Assembly (NCBI GenBank): GCA_026874595.1
Contig: CM049313.1
Coordinates: 62,434,659-62,498,658 of the forward strand
Source: Sipunculus nudus
Taxonomy: Eukaryota; Annelida; Sipuncula; Golfingiida; Sipunculidae
Direction: 5' to 3'
DNA length: 64,000 nt
Every line of letters begins with the position of its first letter. Position 1 is the stretch's first letter. The notes under the pieces are model-generated. The model had not been told where the DNA came from. It saw only the letters and a program-made list of their open reading frames with translations, and searched no databases. Position numbers and translations under genes: made by a program. Below are positions 33,701 through 48,700 of this stretch, one piece after another.

Positions 33701-36700
33701 TACTGTGATTGCGCAAGATCTTATAGACTGTTCGAGAAGTGGAAAATTCTCGGCTTGGGGTGAGAAGGTATATAAAGGGACTGTGTTTTAGAACGGATTG
33801 GCAGAGAGCAGAGCAGATTCCAGCGGACGCAGAAGCGTGTGTCAGTTGTTGCAAGAACTTTCCACTGGACTGTCATTCTCCGAGAGTTTACATTTAAAGG
33901 ACTTATCGTTGTGATGGTGTTGGTACCCAGGTACTGTGCACATACATTATTTTCTCTGTGATTGTATTGACTTGTTGCTATACCGCTGTTTTGCTGTATA
34001 ATTGTATTGATTTAGTGTATTCTAATGTTAGGGTTGTTTTAAGAATAAATTATAGTTATTTGTTAACAAAAAAAAAACCCACTTAACATGACAGATTTCA
34101 AACCTGAGACATTTGTTGCCGATCACAACTTGAACAGTTGTCAAAAGATCAGTTGCTGCGTTTGGGACAACACTTAGGGCTAAGTGTGAAAAAAGCTTTG
34201 AGAAAGCCTGATATCATTGCTAAAATCATGCAAGATCTAGTTAGCAAAGGTTCAATTGAAGAGACTGAAGTTGAAACATAAAAAAAATGTTAGCCTTGCT
34301 ATGCAATTGGAATTAAAGAAGTTAGAAATGCAACATGAGCTAGCATTAAAACAGTTGGAATAAGAGAAAGAAATAGAAAAAGAAATTGAGTTAAAACGAC
34401 TTGAGTTAGAAAGACTTAAAGTAGAACGTGGTCTAAGTGCTGCCCCAACTCAAAGTTTTGATGTTACTAAACACATTAGACTTGTCCGACCTTTTCAAGA
34501 AAAAGAGGTTAATAATTTTTTTTTAAACTTTGAGAAGGTAGCTGAAAATTTAAAATGGCCTAAGGAACATTGGACTATGCTGTTACAAAGTGTATTTACT
34601 GGCAAGGCCAGAGAAATTTATGCAGATCTTTCAGTAGAAGCTGCTGTTGACTATAACCTGGTAAACGGTTAATCCTGAAAGTATATGAGTTAGTTCCTTA
34701 GGCTTACCGCCAGAAATTCAGAAATTGGGAAAAGCGCAAAAATCAGACCTACGTTGAATTTGCTAGGACAAAAGAGCAGTTGTTTGATCGCTGGTGTAGT
34801 TCTAAAAATGTAATGAAAGATTATGACAATTTCCGCCAGTTGATTTTGCTTGAAGAATTTAAGCGCTGCATTAACGCAGATGTTAAAACATTTCTCATCC
34901 CTGAAACACTTGACATTGCTGCTCAATTAGCTGATGATTGTTCATTGACACACAAAATGTCCTTTACTAGTAAATCTAACCAGTCATTAACAAATAAAAA
35001 TGTAAAAAAGTATGGTCAAAGTTTAAAGCGCAGTCTCCTAGTACTTGTGGTCCTGACAGTTCAGCAAAGTCCATAGCTACATCTCAGTCCACGTCAACTG
35101 TGTCTAAGTCCAACAAAGACCAGTCATTTTCAAAGAAAATCTGTAATTACTGCAAGAAGAAAGGTCATCTAATATCTGACTGCTGGAAACTTGCGAATAG
35201 ACCAAATAACAAACCTTCTGGTTTTGTTTCAAAATCTATACATAGCATAGTACAAGAGCCAGGCTCTTTTCATGTAAATAAGGAGTACAACTCCTTTATT
35301 GACTCTAGTAAAGAGTTTGATGCTACGGAGGCCCAAGTGCCGTCTGAATCAAAAGAAGAACTCGCGCTTGCGGGGTAAAAACCTCAGATGATTCCTGCGA
35401 GGAATTAAATAAGGCTAGGTCCTTTCAATACTCCTGCGAGGAGTATTCTCTGGATAAGGCTAAGTCCTTTTACTACTCTTGCGAGAGTATTTCAAATGAG
35501 GCAAGGTCCTCTTATGACAAACAAAAGTTTGTTTCTGCTGCGGACAATTCCTCTGTTGACTCCCATGAGGAGTTTGATGATAAAAAGGATGTAGATTTTT
35601 TAGATGACTCGGAAACAGAGTTTATGACTGACACCTTCAATGTCAGTTCTTTGTTTGATGAGGTTGAGGTACTAGACTCATCCTTGACTCTGAATGGAGT
35701 TATTTGAGCCATTCATACATGATGGTTTTTTATCACTTTCAAGTGATTTTTCAGATTCTACCCCTATTAGAATTTTGAGGGACACTGGTTCAGGCCAGAC
35801 TCTCATGTAAGCAAACACTTTGCCATTTTCTGGTAGGTCCTTTACTGGTTTACATGCACTTGTTAATGGTGTGTTTTCAGACAGGCACACTTCAGTTCCG
35901 CTTCACAGTATCCATTTAAAGTCAGATTTGATTTATGGGAATATTACTGTGGGCATAAGAACTTCTTTACCCTTTAAGGGAATTCAGTTGCTACTAGGCA
36001 ATGATGTTGCACGTGATAAAGTACAGCCTGTACCAATAGTGATAGAAAAGCCGTCACTTGATCAGGACACTGATCTGGAAAGTCAGGAAATTCCTGATTT
36101 GTATCCTTCATGTGCTGTAACTAGATCTATGGCCAAGAAAAACACACATGAGGATAATATTATGGTCAAGATAATAACACTCTGCGAGTCACTAGTGACT
36201 CGTCTCATGACTCGCCCGTACAGGATGCAACATTCTCAAGGTCAGAACTTATCGCGGAACAGCATAAGGACCCTGATATTTCATGTTTGTTTCCCAGGGC
36301 AGTTACTAAAGATGAACTGTCACAGAATCAGTTTGTTTCTATGTCAAAAATGGAGTGCTTATGCGTAAATGGCGACCACCTGATGTATGCGCTGATGATG
36401 AGTGGGCCATCAAACATCAAATATTAATGCCCAAAGGTTACGCAATGAAGTTCTAAGCGTTGCACATGAGGCTTCTTTGTCTAGCCATTTAGATATAAAT
36501 GAAACTCATCAGAAAGTTAGTACACACTTCTATTGGCCTAACCTCAGGAAATATTTTATACAATATTTTAAATCATGCCATACATGCCAGATGGTAGGCA
36601 AGCCAAATCAGAATCCTTCTAAGGCCCCACTTAGGCCTATTCCTGCTTTCGAGGAACCATTCAGTAGGATTATTGTTGATTGTGTTGGACCACTGCCCAA

Positions 36701-39700
36701 AAATAAATCTGGACATGAATACTTGCTGACAATTAATTATGTGCACATCTACCAGGTTCCCCCGAGGCAATACCATTGCGCATAATTAATGCTAAAAGTG
36801 TTGTCAAAGCTCTGACCAAGATTTTTACAACTTTTGGTTTACCAAAATCCGTCCAGTCTGACCAAGGGTCTAAAATAATGTCTGGCTTATTCCAACAAGT
36901 TATGCTTGAGCTAGGTTAAAAACAGTACAGCTCTTCGCCATACCATCCAGAAAGTCAGGACGCCCTCGAGCGTTTTCACCAGACATTAAAAAACATGATC
37001 AGAACTTATTGCTATGACACACAGAAAGACTGGGATGAAGAAATCCACCTATTGCTATTTGCTGTCAGAGAATCCTTTTAAGAGTCCTTGGGTTTCTGTC
37101 CCTCTGAACTAATTTTCGGACATGGACCTCGAACAGAACTTCCATTGAAATTGCTTAAAGAAAAACTCTTGTGTGAAAATCCTGATTCTCTTAGTTTACT
37201 GCAGTATGTCTCAGACTTTCGCACTAAACTACACAATGTTTATGAGATTGCAAATTCAAATCTAAAATCTGCACAAAGTACAATGAAAACAAAGTATGAC
37301 AATAACACTCTAAGTAAGACGTTTGAGCCTGGTGAAAAGGTCCTTGCCTTACTTCCCATCCCTGGCAGACCTCTGCAAGCTAGGTATTTTAGTCTTTACA
37401 TTGTTGCGATTTAAATTTCATACTGTTGACACCAGATCGGCGTAAGAAGAAACAACTGTGCCATGTTAACATGTTGAAACTATATTATGACAGAAATAGC
37501 ACATCAGATGTTGTACAAAATGTTACTGCTATTAATTGTTTAAAAACTGACCCTGACCCAGCTAAAGTAGATACTGATTGTAAGTGTGATGTAGACATTC
37601 ACTGTAGTATATGTGGGACGAAATCAACACCGGAGTAGTTCTATAGTTTATTAGTGATGCATTGCTCCACGCACAACAATATGATCAAGTTATGGTGAGC
37701 CTGCAAAGACAAATGCCAAAAATGTGTTATGCTATTCACAGTATGATACCTGCTAAAAATACTACTAAGTCAATGCAGACAAACCATTACACAAATCAAT
37801 ACACAGAGTAGGTGAACACATGAAAATACATACATACACAAGCAAATTCCCCACAAATGTAACAACTATGAAAACTGGCACAATCAGTGAGCATCAGAAT
37901 GTTAGACAACCAGTTCACAGGTGTGTTTGACTCTGAATAACTTATAAGATCTAGCAAGAAACAGCCAGACTACACACAACAGCAATCTTCATATCTAACC
38001 CTGGGGCGACAAGATCACATAGCATATGATGTTACTGTGATAATTAAAGTAATATACCTTTAGTCTGAACAACCCTGGGATAACTACACCAATATGACAG
38101 TAAATGACAATATCAGCCACAAATATATTAACAAATATGATAATCGCAACCATGTCATTTCCAAAGGTAGTACCATGTTTATCTGTAATGTAAACTACAT
38201 ATATTATTCTTTGAGAATAAACTAAAACTAAATACATTAAAGCAAACTCACAACTGTGCACCATCTCAAGGTCCCACACTACCGGTCACTGCTATGGTTA
38301 CGCTATACCAACTCAAGTTGCATCTGCCTGGACCAAGAGAACATGGTTTGTCACATGTGTAAACAGCTGGTCATACAATAAACTAATATAAACGCCTATC
38401 TGATGATGTTACAATAAATAAATATAATAAACATCAACCCCATAACACCATCTATGTTTACAGGAGTATTACAATAAAGTGCACTTGACTATTCACCAAG
38501 CCCTTCTCTAAATCAAGTATATCCGATCCCCCCCCCCCACTTCTCGACGGCCACATTCCCCACAACCCCCCCCCCCCCTCCCCCCCCCCCATCTACTTTA
38601 CACAGAAGTTCACCGCTCCACTCAAGTCCTGCCGAGTTACACATTCAAATGGACTAACTGCCAATAAATATATCTTAAATATTGTGCGCTCCCATCAAAT
38701 ACAAGTTTAAAAGCTCGTGTGGGCCTGAGATTATTAATTACAAGTGAAGAAATGGACGGTCACTGCCATCTTGGCCAAAAGTATACGAAACGCACATGGC
38801 TCGCCCGTGTACAAAGCGAGGCGGTGATCATTCACTTAAAATCACCGGAATACCAGATTTACATGCTATGTCATCATACCAGATATGGCCCCTTTAAAGA
38901 AACACAGTGCACTGATGCATGTACCACACAATTACTGTACATGAGCTGATATGTACGGGTTAAAAACACAAAAAATTCCTACCAGGTTATGCGGCACTAC
39001 GTCTTCCCTCACTGATGTAAAAAAACGGAAACGGACGTTCTGTGAACTAGGGGGCCACAGATACAAAAAACACGGCTACCGTAAATACTCCCTTCACATA
39101 AAATTGCCGACAGGTTCTCTGGAGGTAACACTCCCCCCACTTTGAGTGCTCCTGTACTCAAACAATATCAGCACCTTCAACATTTAAACCAGAACTGACA
39201 TTACTCTCCTGAAATATCCCAATCCTATCCCTCGAATGACCCCTCAAGCAATACCAATTTGGTGATTGGCCGAACAAGCGTTCTCGATTTAGTTAGTACA
39301 GTGGCACTTCGGACCAAGTTGTCTCTGCCACGCTTTACCTCTTGTACACGCCCTAGTGGCCAGGAACCCCTGGGCGAGTCCTCATCCTTAACCAGAACCA
39401 AGTCCCCTACTTTGAGGTTTTGTATCTCTCGCTGCCACTTAACACGATCTTGAAGTTGAGGAAGATATTCCCTAACCCATCTCCTCCAAAACTGGCTACT
39501 AATATACTGTGCATGGCGCAGCGTTTGCGGTACCTGTACCTCAACTGAAACTCCCCCCAAGGCAAAGGTGAATTACCGTGCAGTAACAGCAAATGATTTG
39601 GGGTAAGCGCTCCGTCATCCTTTGGATCATCGCTCACCTTAGTGATGGGCCTACTATTAACGATAGCCTCAGCTTCACACATCACCGTACTCAAAACATC

Positions 39701-42700
39701 ATCTGTGAGCCTGACATCTCTCCCTAACAAAGCACACAATACCCTACGGACCGACCTGATCATCCTCTCCCACACGCCTCCTTGGTGGGAGGCCAGAGGG
39801 GGGTTAAACTGCCACTCCACCCCATGTCTACGAGCCGATCTCACGACTTCACCCCTGTCTATTTGTCGTAAAGCTCTGGACAACTCACTATGAGCACCCA
39901 CAAAGTTTGTCCTGTTATCTGAAAAAACCTTCTCCGGGCATCCTCTGCGAGAAATAAACCTGAAGAACCCGTTGAGGAAGGAGTCAGTCTCTAGACTATC
40001 TAAGACTTCAATATGTATAGCTCTTGTAGTGAAGCAGGTAAATAAACATCCTAGCGCTTCACTTCACTACGGCCTTGTTTAACAAAAAATGGGCCAAAAA
40101 GGTCAACACCAGTATACGCAAAACAAGGACGACCTATTTCTGTCCGCTCAGGCGGAAGATCAGCCATCTTCTGACACAATGCAGGTGCGTACAGCTTCTT
40201 GCACGTGACACAGGAGTGTTTGACCTTCTTTATAAGGGATCTAGCCTTAATTATCCAGTATCTCTGCCTGAGACTACTAAGCAACCATTCTGTGCCCAAG
40301 TGCGCCGCATTATGTCGTTCTCGCACAATCATCTCTGAAAGCAAATGTTTCGCAGGTAAGATAACAGGGTGTCTGGACTGGTCAAATACTTGGGCATGCT
40401 TCAACCTCCCACCTACAACTAACATGCCTCTAGCATCAAGGACAGGGTCAAGTTTCCTTAAAGGACTAGATCTTGGAACACCCGCCTCATTCCTGAGAGC
40501 AACTATCTCAGACTGGAATATCCTACTCTGCACATGCGAGAGTATCTGCACCTCTGCTTGTGCTAACTCCGAGACCGTTATGGGGCTGGCTAGCTTCAAC
40601 TTATCACAACTACCTCGCAAGTACTGTCTAATTCTGATCAACCAGCATAAAGCCTTCTTGAGTTTGTAGAAACTAGAGTAATGATGCAAGAGCTTCTCTA
40701 AAGGATGTGTATCTGTGTCACATGTAACTGCTCCTACGTGAGAAGATTCCTTCCTTACCTCCCCATCACTAGCCAAGACCCTATCAACAGGAGCCTCCTC
40801 AGGCCAGGTGCACTTATAGTCAGATAAAAGAGGGCACAGACTTTGCATTACACCCCCTAGAAAGTACATCTGCAGGATTATCTGCAGACTTTACATGTTT
40901 CCATTGACTAGGCTTACTGTACTGTCTGATAGCAGCTACTCTATTGGCAACAAAAACCTTGAATCTTCTGGAATCATTATTAATATAGGCAAGCACAATC
41001 TTGCTGTCACTCCAGAAAGTAGAATTCGCGAGTTCTATGTCCAACTCTTGCCTCACCACGCGGTCCATCTTGACTGCTAATACGGCTGCACACAACTCCA
41101 GCCGTGGTATCGTTACTTGCTTCAGTGGGGCTAGCCTCGACTTACCCATCAATAATGCTACATGTATCCTACCAGAGGGGCTAATTGTCCTGAGGTAACA
41201 GCAAGCAGCATACCCTACCTCACTGGCATCACAAAAGACATGCAATTCCGCTACACCCCCTAGACCCTCACTGGGGCATATATTTCTATCAAACCGCAAG
41301 TCTGGAAGATATCTAAGTGAATCTAACCAGGAAACCCACCCCTGAACTAGACTGGCTGGGACTTCAACATCCCAAGACAACTTCAAACGCGTTGCATGTT
41401 GAAATAACACCTTGCCCTGATGTATGACTACTGAAACAAGACCTAGAGGGTCATATATCCTGGATAAAAGGCTTAGCATAAGTCTCTTGGTGACAGTACC
41501 CTGTATTTCATCCTGCACTGCAACATAATAAAACACATCAGCTTTAACATCCCATCTAATGCCCAGCGCTTTGCTCTGTGCGTCTGACGCAATATCCTTC
41601 ACCCCCTTAGTTCTATCATCCTCTGGAATACACTGTTACAATCCCTCCCTGTATGCCACAAACTTGGTGAGGTTAAAACCCCCTTTACTCAATACTTCTT
41701 TAGTACCTACAATAACCTCCAAGGCTTCTTTGGGTTTAGGAAATGAAACCAAAAGATCATCGACATACATGCCACGATTGACTGCTTGCTTTACTAGATC
41801 ACTGCAAGGAAAATCGGTTTGCCTCAACGCAAAAGTACTACTTGCAGCACACCACACACCACCAAATAAGTGTGACTTCATACGGAACTCTTTAACCCTT
41901 GCATCCACTGACCATAAGAAACGCAAGGCATTCCTATCTCGCTCGGGGACTCTAACCTGGTGATACATGGCCTCAATATCTGCCATGATCGCACATTCGT
42001 ACTGCCTAAAGCGCAAAAGGACATGAAGTAACTTGTTGTTGATATCTGGGCCCTGTAGGCACTGGTTGTTTAATGAGATCCCATTAAGCTCTGCTGCACA
42101 ATCAAAGACTACTCTGACCTTCCCCGGCTTGGAAGGGCTAACAACATGGTGGTGTGGTAGATACCATACAGTGCCATCTGACAAGGATAGTTCAGCATCT
42201 GGCACAGACTCTGCATACCCATCTGACAACAGCTTGTTTATACCTGCAGAATACTTATCTACCATCCCTAGTTTCTGTAATCTTTGGTTAAGATTCCCCA
42301 GTCTCTTAACCGCCACAAAACGATTATCTGGAAAGCTAGGCTTGCCCTCTCTCCAGGGGATGGGCAGGACATAATGTCCCTCCCGGTGGTCAATTTCCCT
42401 TTCCCACAGATTTAACACAGCCTTGTCCTCAAATGAAATGGCTAGAGAATCCCCATCATTTACTTCCATATCCCAGAGTCTACTCAGATTCCTCTCTATG
42501 TCAACAAAATGTGAGAGAACCACATGGCTTGACTGCCGTTCACTAACTGGCCCTTGAAGTGACCACCCCAGTGAGGTAAGGGTAGCATACGGTTGATGGG
42601 GCTGTCCATTAGACCGAACATCCAATGGCATGAGGAGATGTGCATTGTCCATACCTATCAACACCTGGGCTTGGGTCTGGTAAGTCAGCTAAATACGGGT

Positions 42701-45700
42701 ACTGCTTCAGATTCACAGGTCTCTTAGGGTATCTGGCCGGGATATGGGGCACCACCATGACATTCTTTAAAGGAAAAACCTCACCTGATGATGCCGTGAT
42801 GTTCATGGAGACAATCATACTGTCCACATCCTTACTAGTCCCAATGTACTCATATGACAACGTACACTAGTACCTTTGAGTTGCAAGTCGGAAGCGACCT
42901 TCCGTGTGACAAAGGTGTTAGTGGACCCCGAGTCCAGTAACGCCCAAGTATGAACCTTATCATTTACAATGATAGGCACCATGGGTAAATAGATGTGCTC
43001 TTGCACTTCACTGTTAATCTCATTAAAATTGCTAACAACACCACTTACCGGTTGCGAAGGGTCATCACCAGTATTACCAGTCTCACTGGTAATCCTGTCA
43101 TCAAAATGCAAAAAACCTGAATGTTTTCTCCTACATCCTGAAACATGACACTGTTGAGGTTTTCTGCAGAACTGTGCTCTGTGTCCCCTCAACAAACAAT
43201 TAAAGCATAATCCCTTATCTGTGACAAACTCTAACCTGACCCTAGGGTGCATCGCTTTAAACTTCTCACAAGGTAAAAGTTTATGTGAACCTTGTTTACA
43301 CAATATACAAAGTGAATTAGGCAATGATTCAGACTCAGTGGGTAACTGAGACGAAACCATGGCCTGTGCCACAGAAAAACTCTTCTTAAATTGGCTAGAA
43401 TGAGAGGGCATACGAGAGGTATCACCCTTAGACTGATTTCTAGACATATCTCCATATACAGGATCATTCATTTCTAGAGCAATTAATTTGACAAAGTCAG
43501 AAAAAACACTAAAACAAGGGTAATCACCTGAGTCTCTCTTAGTCTCTAAGGCTCTCTTACGCCACCGGGCTCTCATAAACCCAGGACAACGCTGCAAAAT
43601 GTCCAAAATACCCTTCTGGGTATCAATCTCTGTGAGCATTCCTAACTGCTCTTGTGCTACCATAGCAGTTGACACCTCATCAGCAAGCTGCTGGACCTCC
43701 TTTGCCTTGGAGACACTCTTGCCTGCAGTTAGGTCTCTGATAATGCACTGGGCGATTAAATGGGGTTCCCCAAAACGCTCTTTGAGAACCCTCAAGGCTT
43801 GTTTGTATCCGTCGTCTCCCCCAATCAATGCACAATTTCTAATTGCGGACTTGGCTGCACCATCAGTATACTGGAGCAGCCTGGTTAACTTAGTCTGACT
43901 GTCTGAAAGTTTACTGTCTACTGCTTCCTTGAAGAGTGACATAAAGGCCTGGCACCTAAGCGGGTCTCCATCAAACACTTCAAGTTCTGCTTTAGGTATG
44001 CTCAGCAAGCTAATAATATCTGTTTGTGACAAAGTTTTGTCCCCTTCACTCTGTGTTACAGTTGGGCTGACTGGAGGGGTTGACTGGGCCTTAAGCCAAG
44101 ACCTAGCCCCCTTGACTGCATTAATGTACTCACAATGAATATCTCTGAACCATGATTCACTACTAGAAATGTCCCCCTCACTCTCCAGGGCATCATGGTA
44201 CTCATAGTGGGCCTTCTCAAGATGATCGAAGGACACCTTTAACTGACCTAAACGAGCTGTCACAGCATCAGTGTCTTCTTCCGTGATGTGCCGCTCTAAC
44301 GTGTTCAAATGCCTGGAGACAACCCCTTTCTTCTGACGACGCAAGGTCTTCAACTGGTCAGCCATGATGGAAAGTTGCTCACTGTAGTATATGTGGGACG
44401 AAATCAACACCGGAGTAGTTCTATAGTTTATTAGTGATGCATTGCTCCACGCACAACAATATGATCAAGTTATGGTGAGCCTGCAAAGACAAATGCCAAA
44501 AATGTGTTATGCTATTCACAGTATGATACCTGCTAAAAATACTACTAAGTCAATGCAGACAAACCATTATACAAATAAATACACAGAGTAGGTGAACACA
44601 TGAAAATACATACATACACAAGCAAATACCCCAAAAATGTAACAACTATGAAAACTGGCACAATCACTGAGCATCAGAATGTTAGACAACCAGTTCACAG
44701 GTGTGTTTGACTCTGAATAACTTATAAGATCTAGCAAGAAACAGCAGACTACACACAACAGCAATCTTCATATCTAACCCTGGGGCGACAAGATCACATA
44801 GCATATGATGTTACTGTGATAATTAAAGTAATATACCTTTAGTCTGAACAACCCTGGGATAACTACACCAATATGACAGTAAATGCCAATATCAGCCACA
44901 AATACATTAACAAATATGATAATCGCAACCATGTCATTTCCAAAGGTAGTACCATGTTTATCTGTAATGTAAACTACATATATTATTCTTTGAGAATAAA
45001 CTAAAACTAAATACATTAAAGCAAACTCACAACTGTGCACCATCTCAAGGTCCCACACTACCGGTCACTGCTATGGTAACGCTATACCAACTCAAGTTGC
45101 ATCTGCCTGGACCAAGAGAACATGGTTTGTCACATGTGTAAACAGCTGGTCATACAATAAACTAATATAAACGCCTATCTGATGATGTCACAATAAATAA
45201 ATATAATAAACATCAACCCCATAACACCATCTATGTTTACAGGAGTATTACAATAAAGTGCACTTGACTATTCACCAAGCCCTTCTCTAAATCAAGTATA
45301 TCCGATCCCCCCCCCCCCCACTTCTCGACGGCCACATTCCCCACAACCCCCCCTCCCCCCCCCCCCATCTACTTTACACAGAAGTTCACCGCTCCACTCA
45401 AGTCCTGCCGAGTTACACATTCAAATGGACTAACTGCCAATAAATATATCTTAAATATTGTGCGCTCCCATCAAATACAAGTTTAAAAGCTCGTGTGGGC
45501 CTGAGATTATTAATTACAAGTGAAGAAATGGACGGTTACTGCCATCTTGGCCAAAAGTATACGAAACGCACATGGCTCGCCCGTGTACAAAGCGAGGCGG
45601 TGATCATTCACTTAAAATCACCGGAATACCAGATTTACATGCTATGTCATCATACCAGATATGGCCCCTTTAAAGAAACACAGTGCACTGATGCATGTAC

Positions 45701-48700
45701 CACACAATTACTGTACATGAGCTGATATGTACGGGTTAAAAACACAAAAAATTTAACCAGGTTATGCGGCACTACGTCTTCCCTCACTGATGTAAAAAAA
45801 CGGAAACGGACGTTCTGTGAACTAGGGGGCCACAGATACAAAAAACACGGCTACCGTAAATACTCCCTTCACATAAAATTGCCGACAGGTTCTCTGGAGG
45901 TAACACTCCCCCCTATTTGAGTGCTCCTGTACTCAAACAATATCAGCACCTTCAACATTTAAACCAGAACTGACATTACTCTCCTGAAATATCCCAATCC
46001 TATCCCTCGAATGACCCCTCAAGCAATACCAATTTGGTGATTGGCCGAACAAGCGTTCTCGATTTAGTTAGTACAGTGGCACTTCGGACCAAGTTGTCTC
46101 TGCCACGCTTTACCTCTTGTACACGCCCTAGTGGCCAGGAACCCCTGGGCGAGTCCTCATCCTTAACCAGAACCAAGTCCCCTACTTTGAGGTTTTGTAT
46201 CTCTCGCTGCCACTTAACACGATCTTGAAGTTGAGGAAGATATTCCTTAACCCATCTCCTCCAAAACTTGCTACTAATATACTGTGCATGGCGCAGCGTT
46301 TGCGGTACCTGTACCTCAACTGAAACTCCCCCCAAGGCAAAGGTGAATTACCGTGCAGTAACAGCAAATGATTTGGGGTAAGCGCTCCGTCATCCTTTGG
46401 ATCATCGCTCACCTTAGTGATGGGCCTACTATTAACGATAGCCTCAGCTTCACACATCACCGTACTCAAAACATCATCTGTGAGCCTGACATCTCTCCCT
46501 AACAAAGCACACAATACCCTACGGACCGACCTGATCATCCTCTCCCACACGCCTCCTTGGTGGGAGGCCAGAGGGGGGTTAAACTGCCACTCCACCCCAT
46601 GTCTACGAGCCGATCTCACGACTTCACCCCTGTCTATTTGTCGTAAAGCTCTGGACAACTCACTATGAGCACCCACAAAGTTTGTCCCGTTATCTGAAAA
46701 AACCTTCTCCGGGCATCCTCTGCGAGAAATAAACCTGAAGAACCCGTTGAGGAAGGAGTCAGTCTCTAGACTATCTAAGACTTCAATATGTATAGCTCTT
46801 GTAGTGAAGCAGGTAAATAAACATCCTAGCGCTTCACTTCACTACGGCCTTGTTTAACAAAAAATGGGCCAAAAAGGTCAACACCAGTATACGCAAAACA
46901 AGGACGACCTATTTCTGTCCGCTGAGGCGGAAGATCAGCCATCTTCTGACACAATGCAGGTGCGTACAGCTTCTTGCACGTGACACAGGAGTGTTTGACC
47001 TTCTTTATAAGGGATCTAGCCTTAATTATCCAGTATCTCTGCCTGAGACTACTAAGCAACCATTCTGTGCCCAAGTGCGCAGCATTGTGTCGTTCTCGCA
47101 CAATCATCTCTGAAAGCAAATGTTTCGCAGGTAAGATAACAGGGTGTCTGGACTGGTCAAATACTTGGGCATGCTTCAACCTCCCACCTACAACTAACAT
47201 GCCTCTAGCATCAAGGACAGGGTCAAGTTTCCTTAAAGGACTAGATCTTGGAACACCCGCCTCATTCCTGAGAGCAACTATCTCAGACTGGAATATCCTA
47301 CTCTGCACATGCGAGAGTATCTGCACCTCTGCTTGTGCTAACTCCGAGACCGTTATGGGGCTGGCTAGCTTCAACTTATCACAACTACCTCGCAAGTACT
47401 GTCTAATTCTGATCAACCAGCATGAAGCCTTCTTGAGTTTGTAGAAACTAGAGTAATGATGCAAGAGCTTCTCTAAAGGATGTGTATCTGTGTCACATGT
47501 AACTGCTCCTACGTGAGAAGATTCCTTCCTTACCTCCCCATCACTAGCCAAGACCCTATCAACAGGAGCCTCCTCAGGCCAGGTGCACTTATAGTCAGAT
47601 AGGAATTTGGGCCCGTTAAACCACAAAGAGAGCACAGACTTTGCATTACACCCCCTAGAAAGTACATCTGCAGGATTATCTGCAGACTTTACATGTTTCC
47701 ATTGACTAGGCTTACTGTACTGTCTGATAGCAGCTACTCTATTGGCAACAAAAACCTTGAATCTTCTGGAATCATTATTAATATAGGCAAGCACAATCTT
47801 GCTGTCACTCCAGAAAGTAGAATTTGCGAGTTCTATGTCCAACTCTTGCCTCACCACGCGGTCCATCTTGACTGCTAATACGGCTGCACACAACTCCAGC
47901 CGTGGTATCGTTACTTGCTTCAGTGGGGCTAGCCTCGACTTACCCATCAATAATGCTACATGTATCCTACCAGAGGGGCTAATTGTCCTGAGGTAACAGC
48001 AAGCAGCATACCCTACCTCACTGGCATCACAAAAGACATGCAATTCCGCTACACCCCCTAGACCCTCACTGGGGCATATATTTCTATCAAACCGCAAGTC
48101 TGGAAGATATCTAAGTGAATCTAACCAGGAAACCCACCCCTGAACTAGACTGGCTGGGACTTCAACATCCCAAGACAACTTCAAACGCGTTGCATGTTGA
48201 AATAACACCTTGCCCTGATGTATGACTACTGAAACAAGACCTAGAGGGTCATATATCCTGGATAAAAGGCTCAGCATAAGTCTCTTGGTGACAGTACCCT
48301 GTATTTCATCCTGCACTGCAACATAATAAAACACATCAGCTTTAACATCCCATCTAATGCCCAGCGCTTTGCTCTGTGCGTCTGACGCAATATCCTTCAC
48401 CCCCTTAGCTCTATCATCCTCTGGAATACACTGTTACAATCCCTCCCTGTATGCCACAAACTTGGTGAGGTTAAAACCCCCTTTACTCAATACTTCTTTA
48501 GTACCTACAATAACCTCCAAGGCTTCTTTGGGTTTAGGAAATGAAACCAAAAGATCATCGACATACATGCCACGATTGACTGCTTGCTTTACTAGATCAC
48601 TGCAAGGAAAATCGGTTTGCCTCAACGCAAAAGTACTACTTGCAGCACACCACACACCACCAAATAAGTGTGACTTCATACGGAACTCTTTAACCCTTGC

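Noticed and set aside
37995-38279. 94-codon hydrophobic minus-strand frame, three copies
   Set aside because: Also within the BEL LTR. It looks membrane-like because of AT-rich codons; there is no start context and no known LTR-encoded gene in BEL elements.
38719-38949. 76-codon plus-strand frame present three times (also 45495 and 52287)
   Set aside because: It lies inside the BEL LTR and recurs only because the LTR does. No protein-like motif, and opposite in sense to the element.
40199-40669. 156-codon plus-strand frame opposite BEL integrase
   Set aside because: Antisense shadow of the conserved integrase/RNase H coding strand. The same frame appears in the other unit for the same reason.
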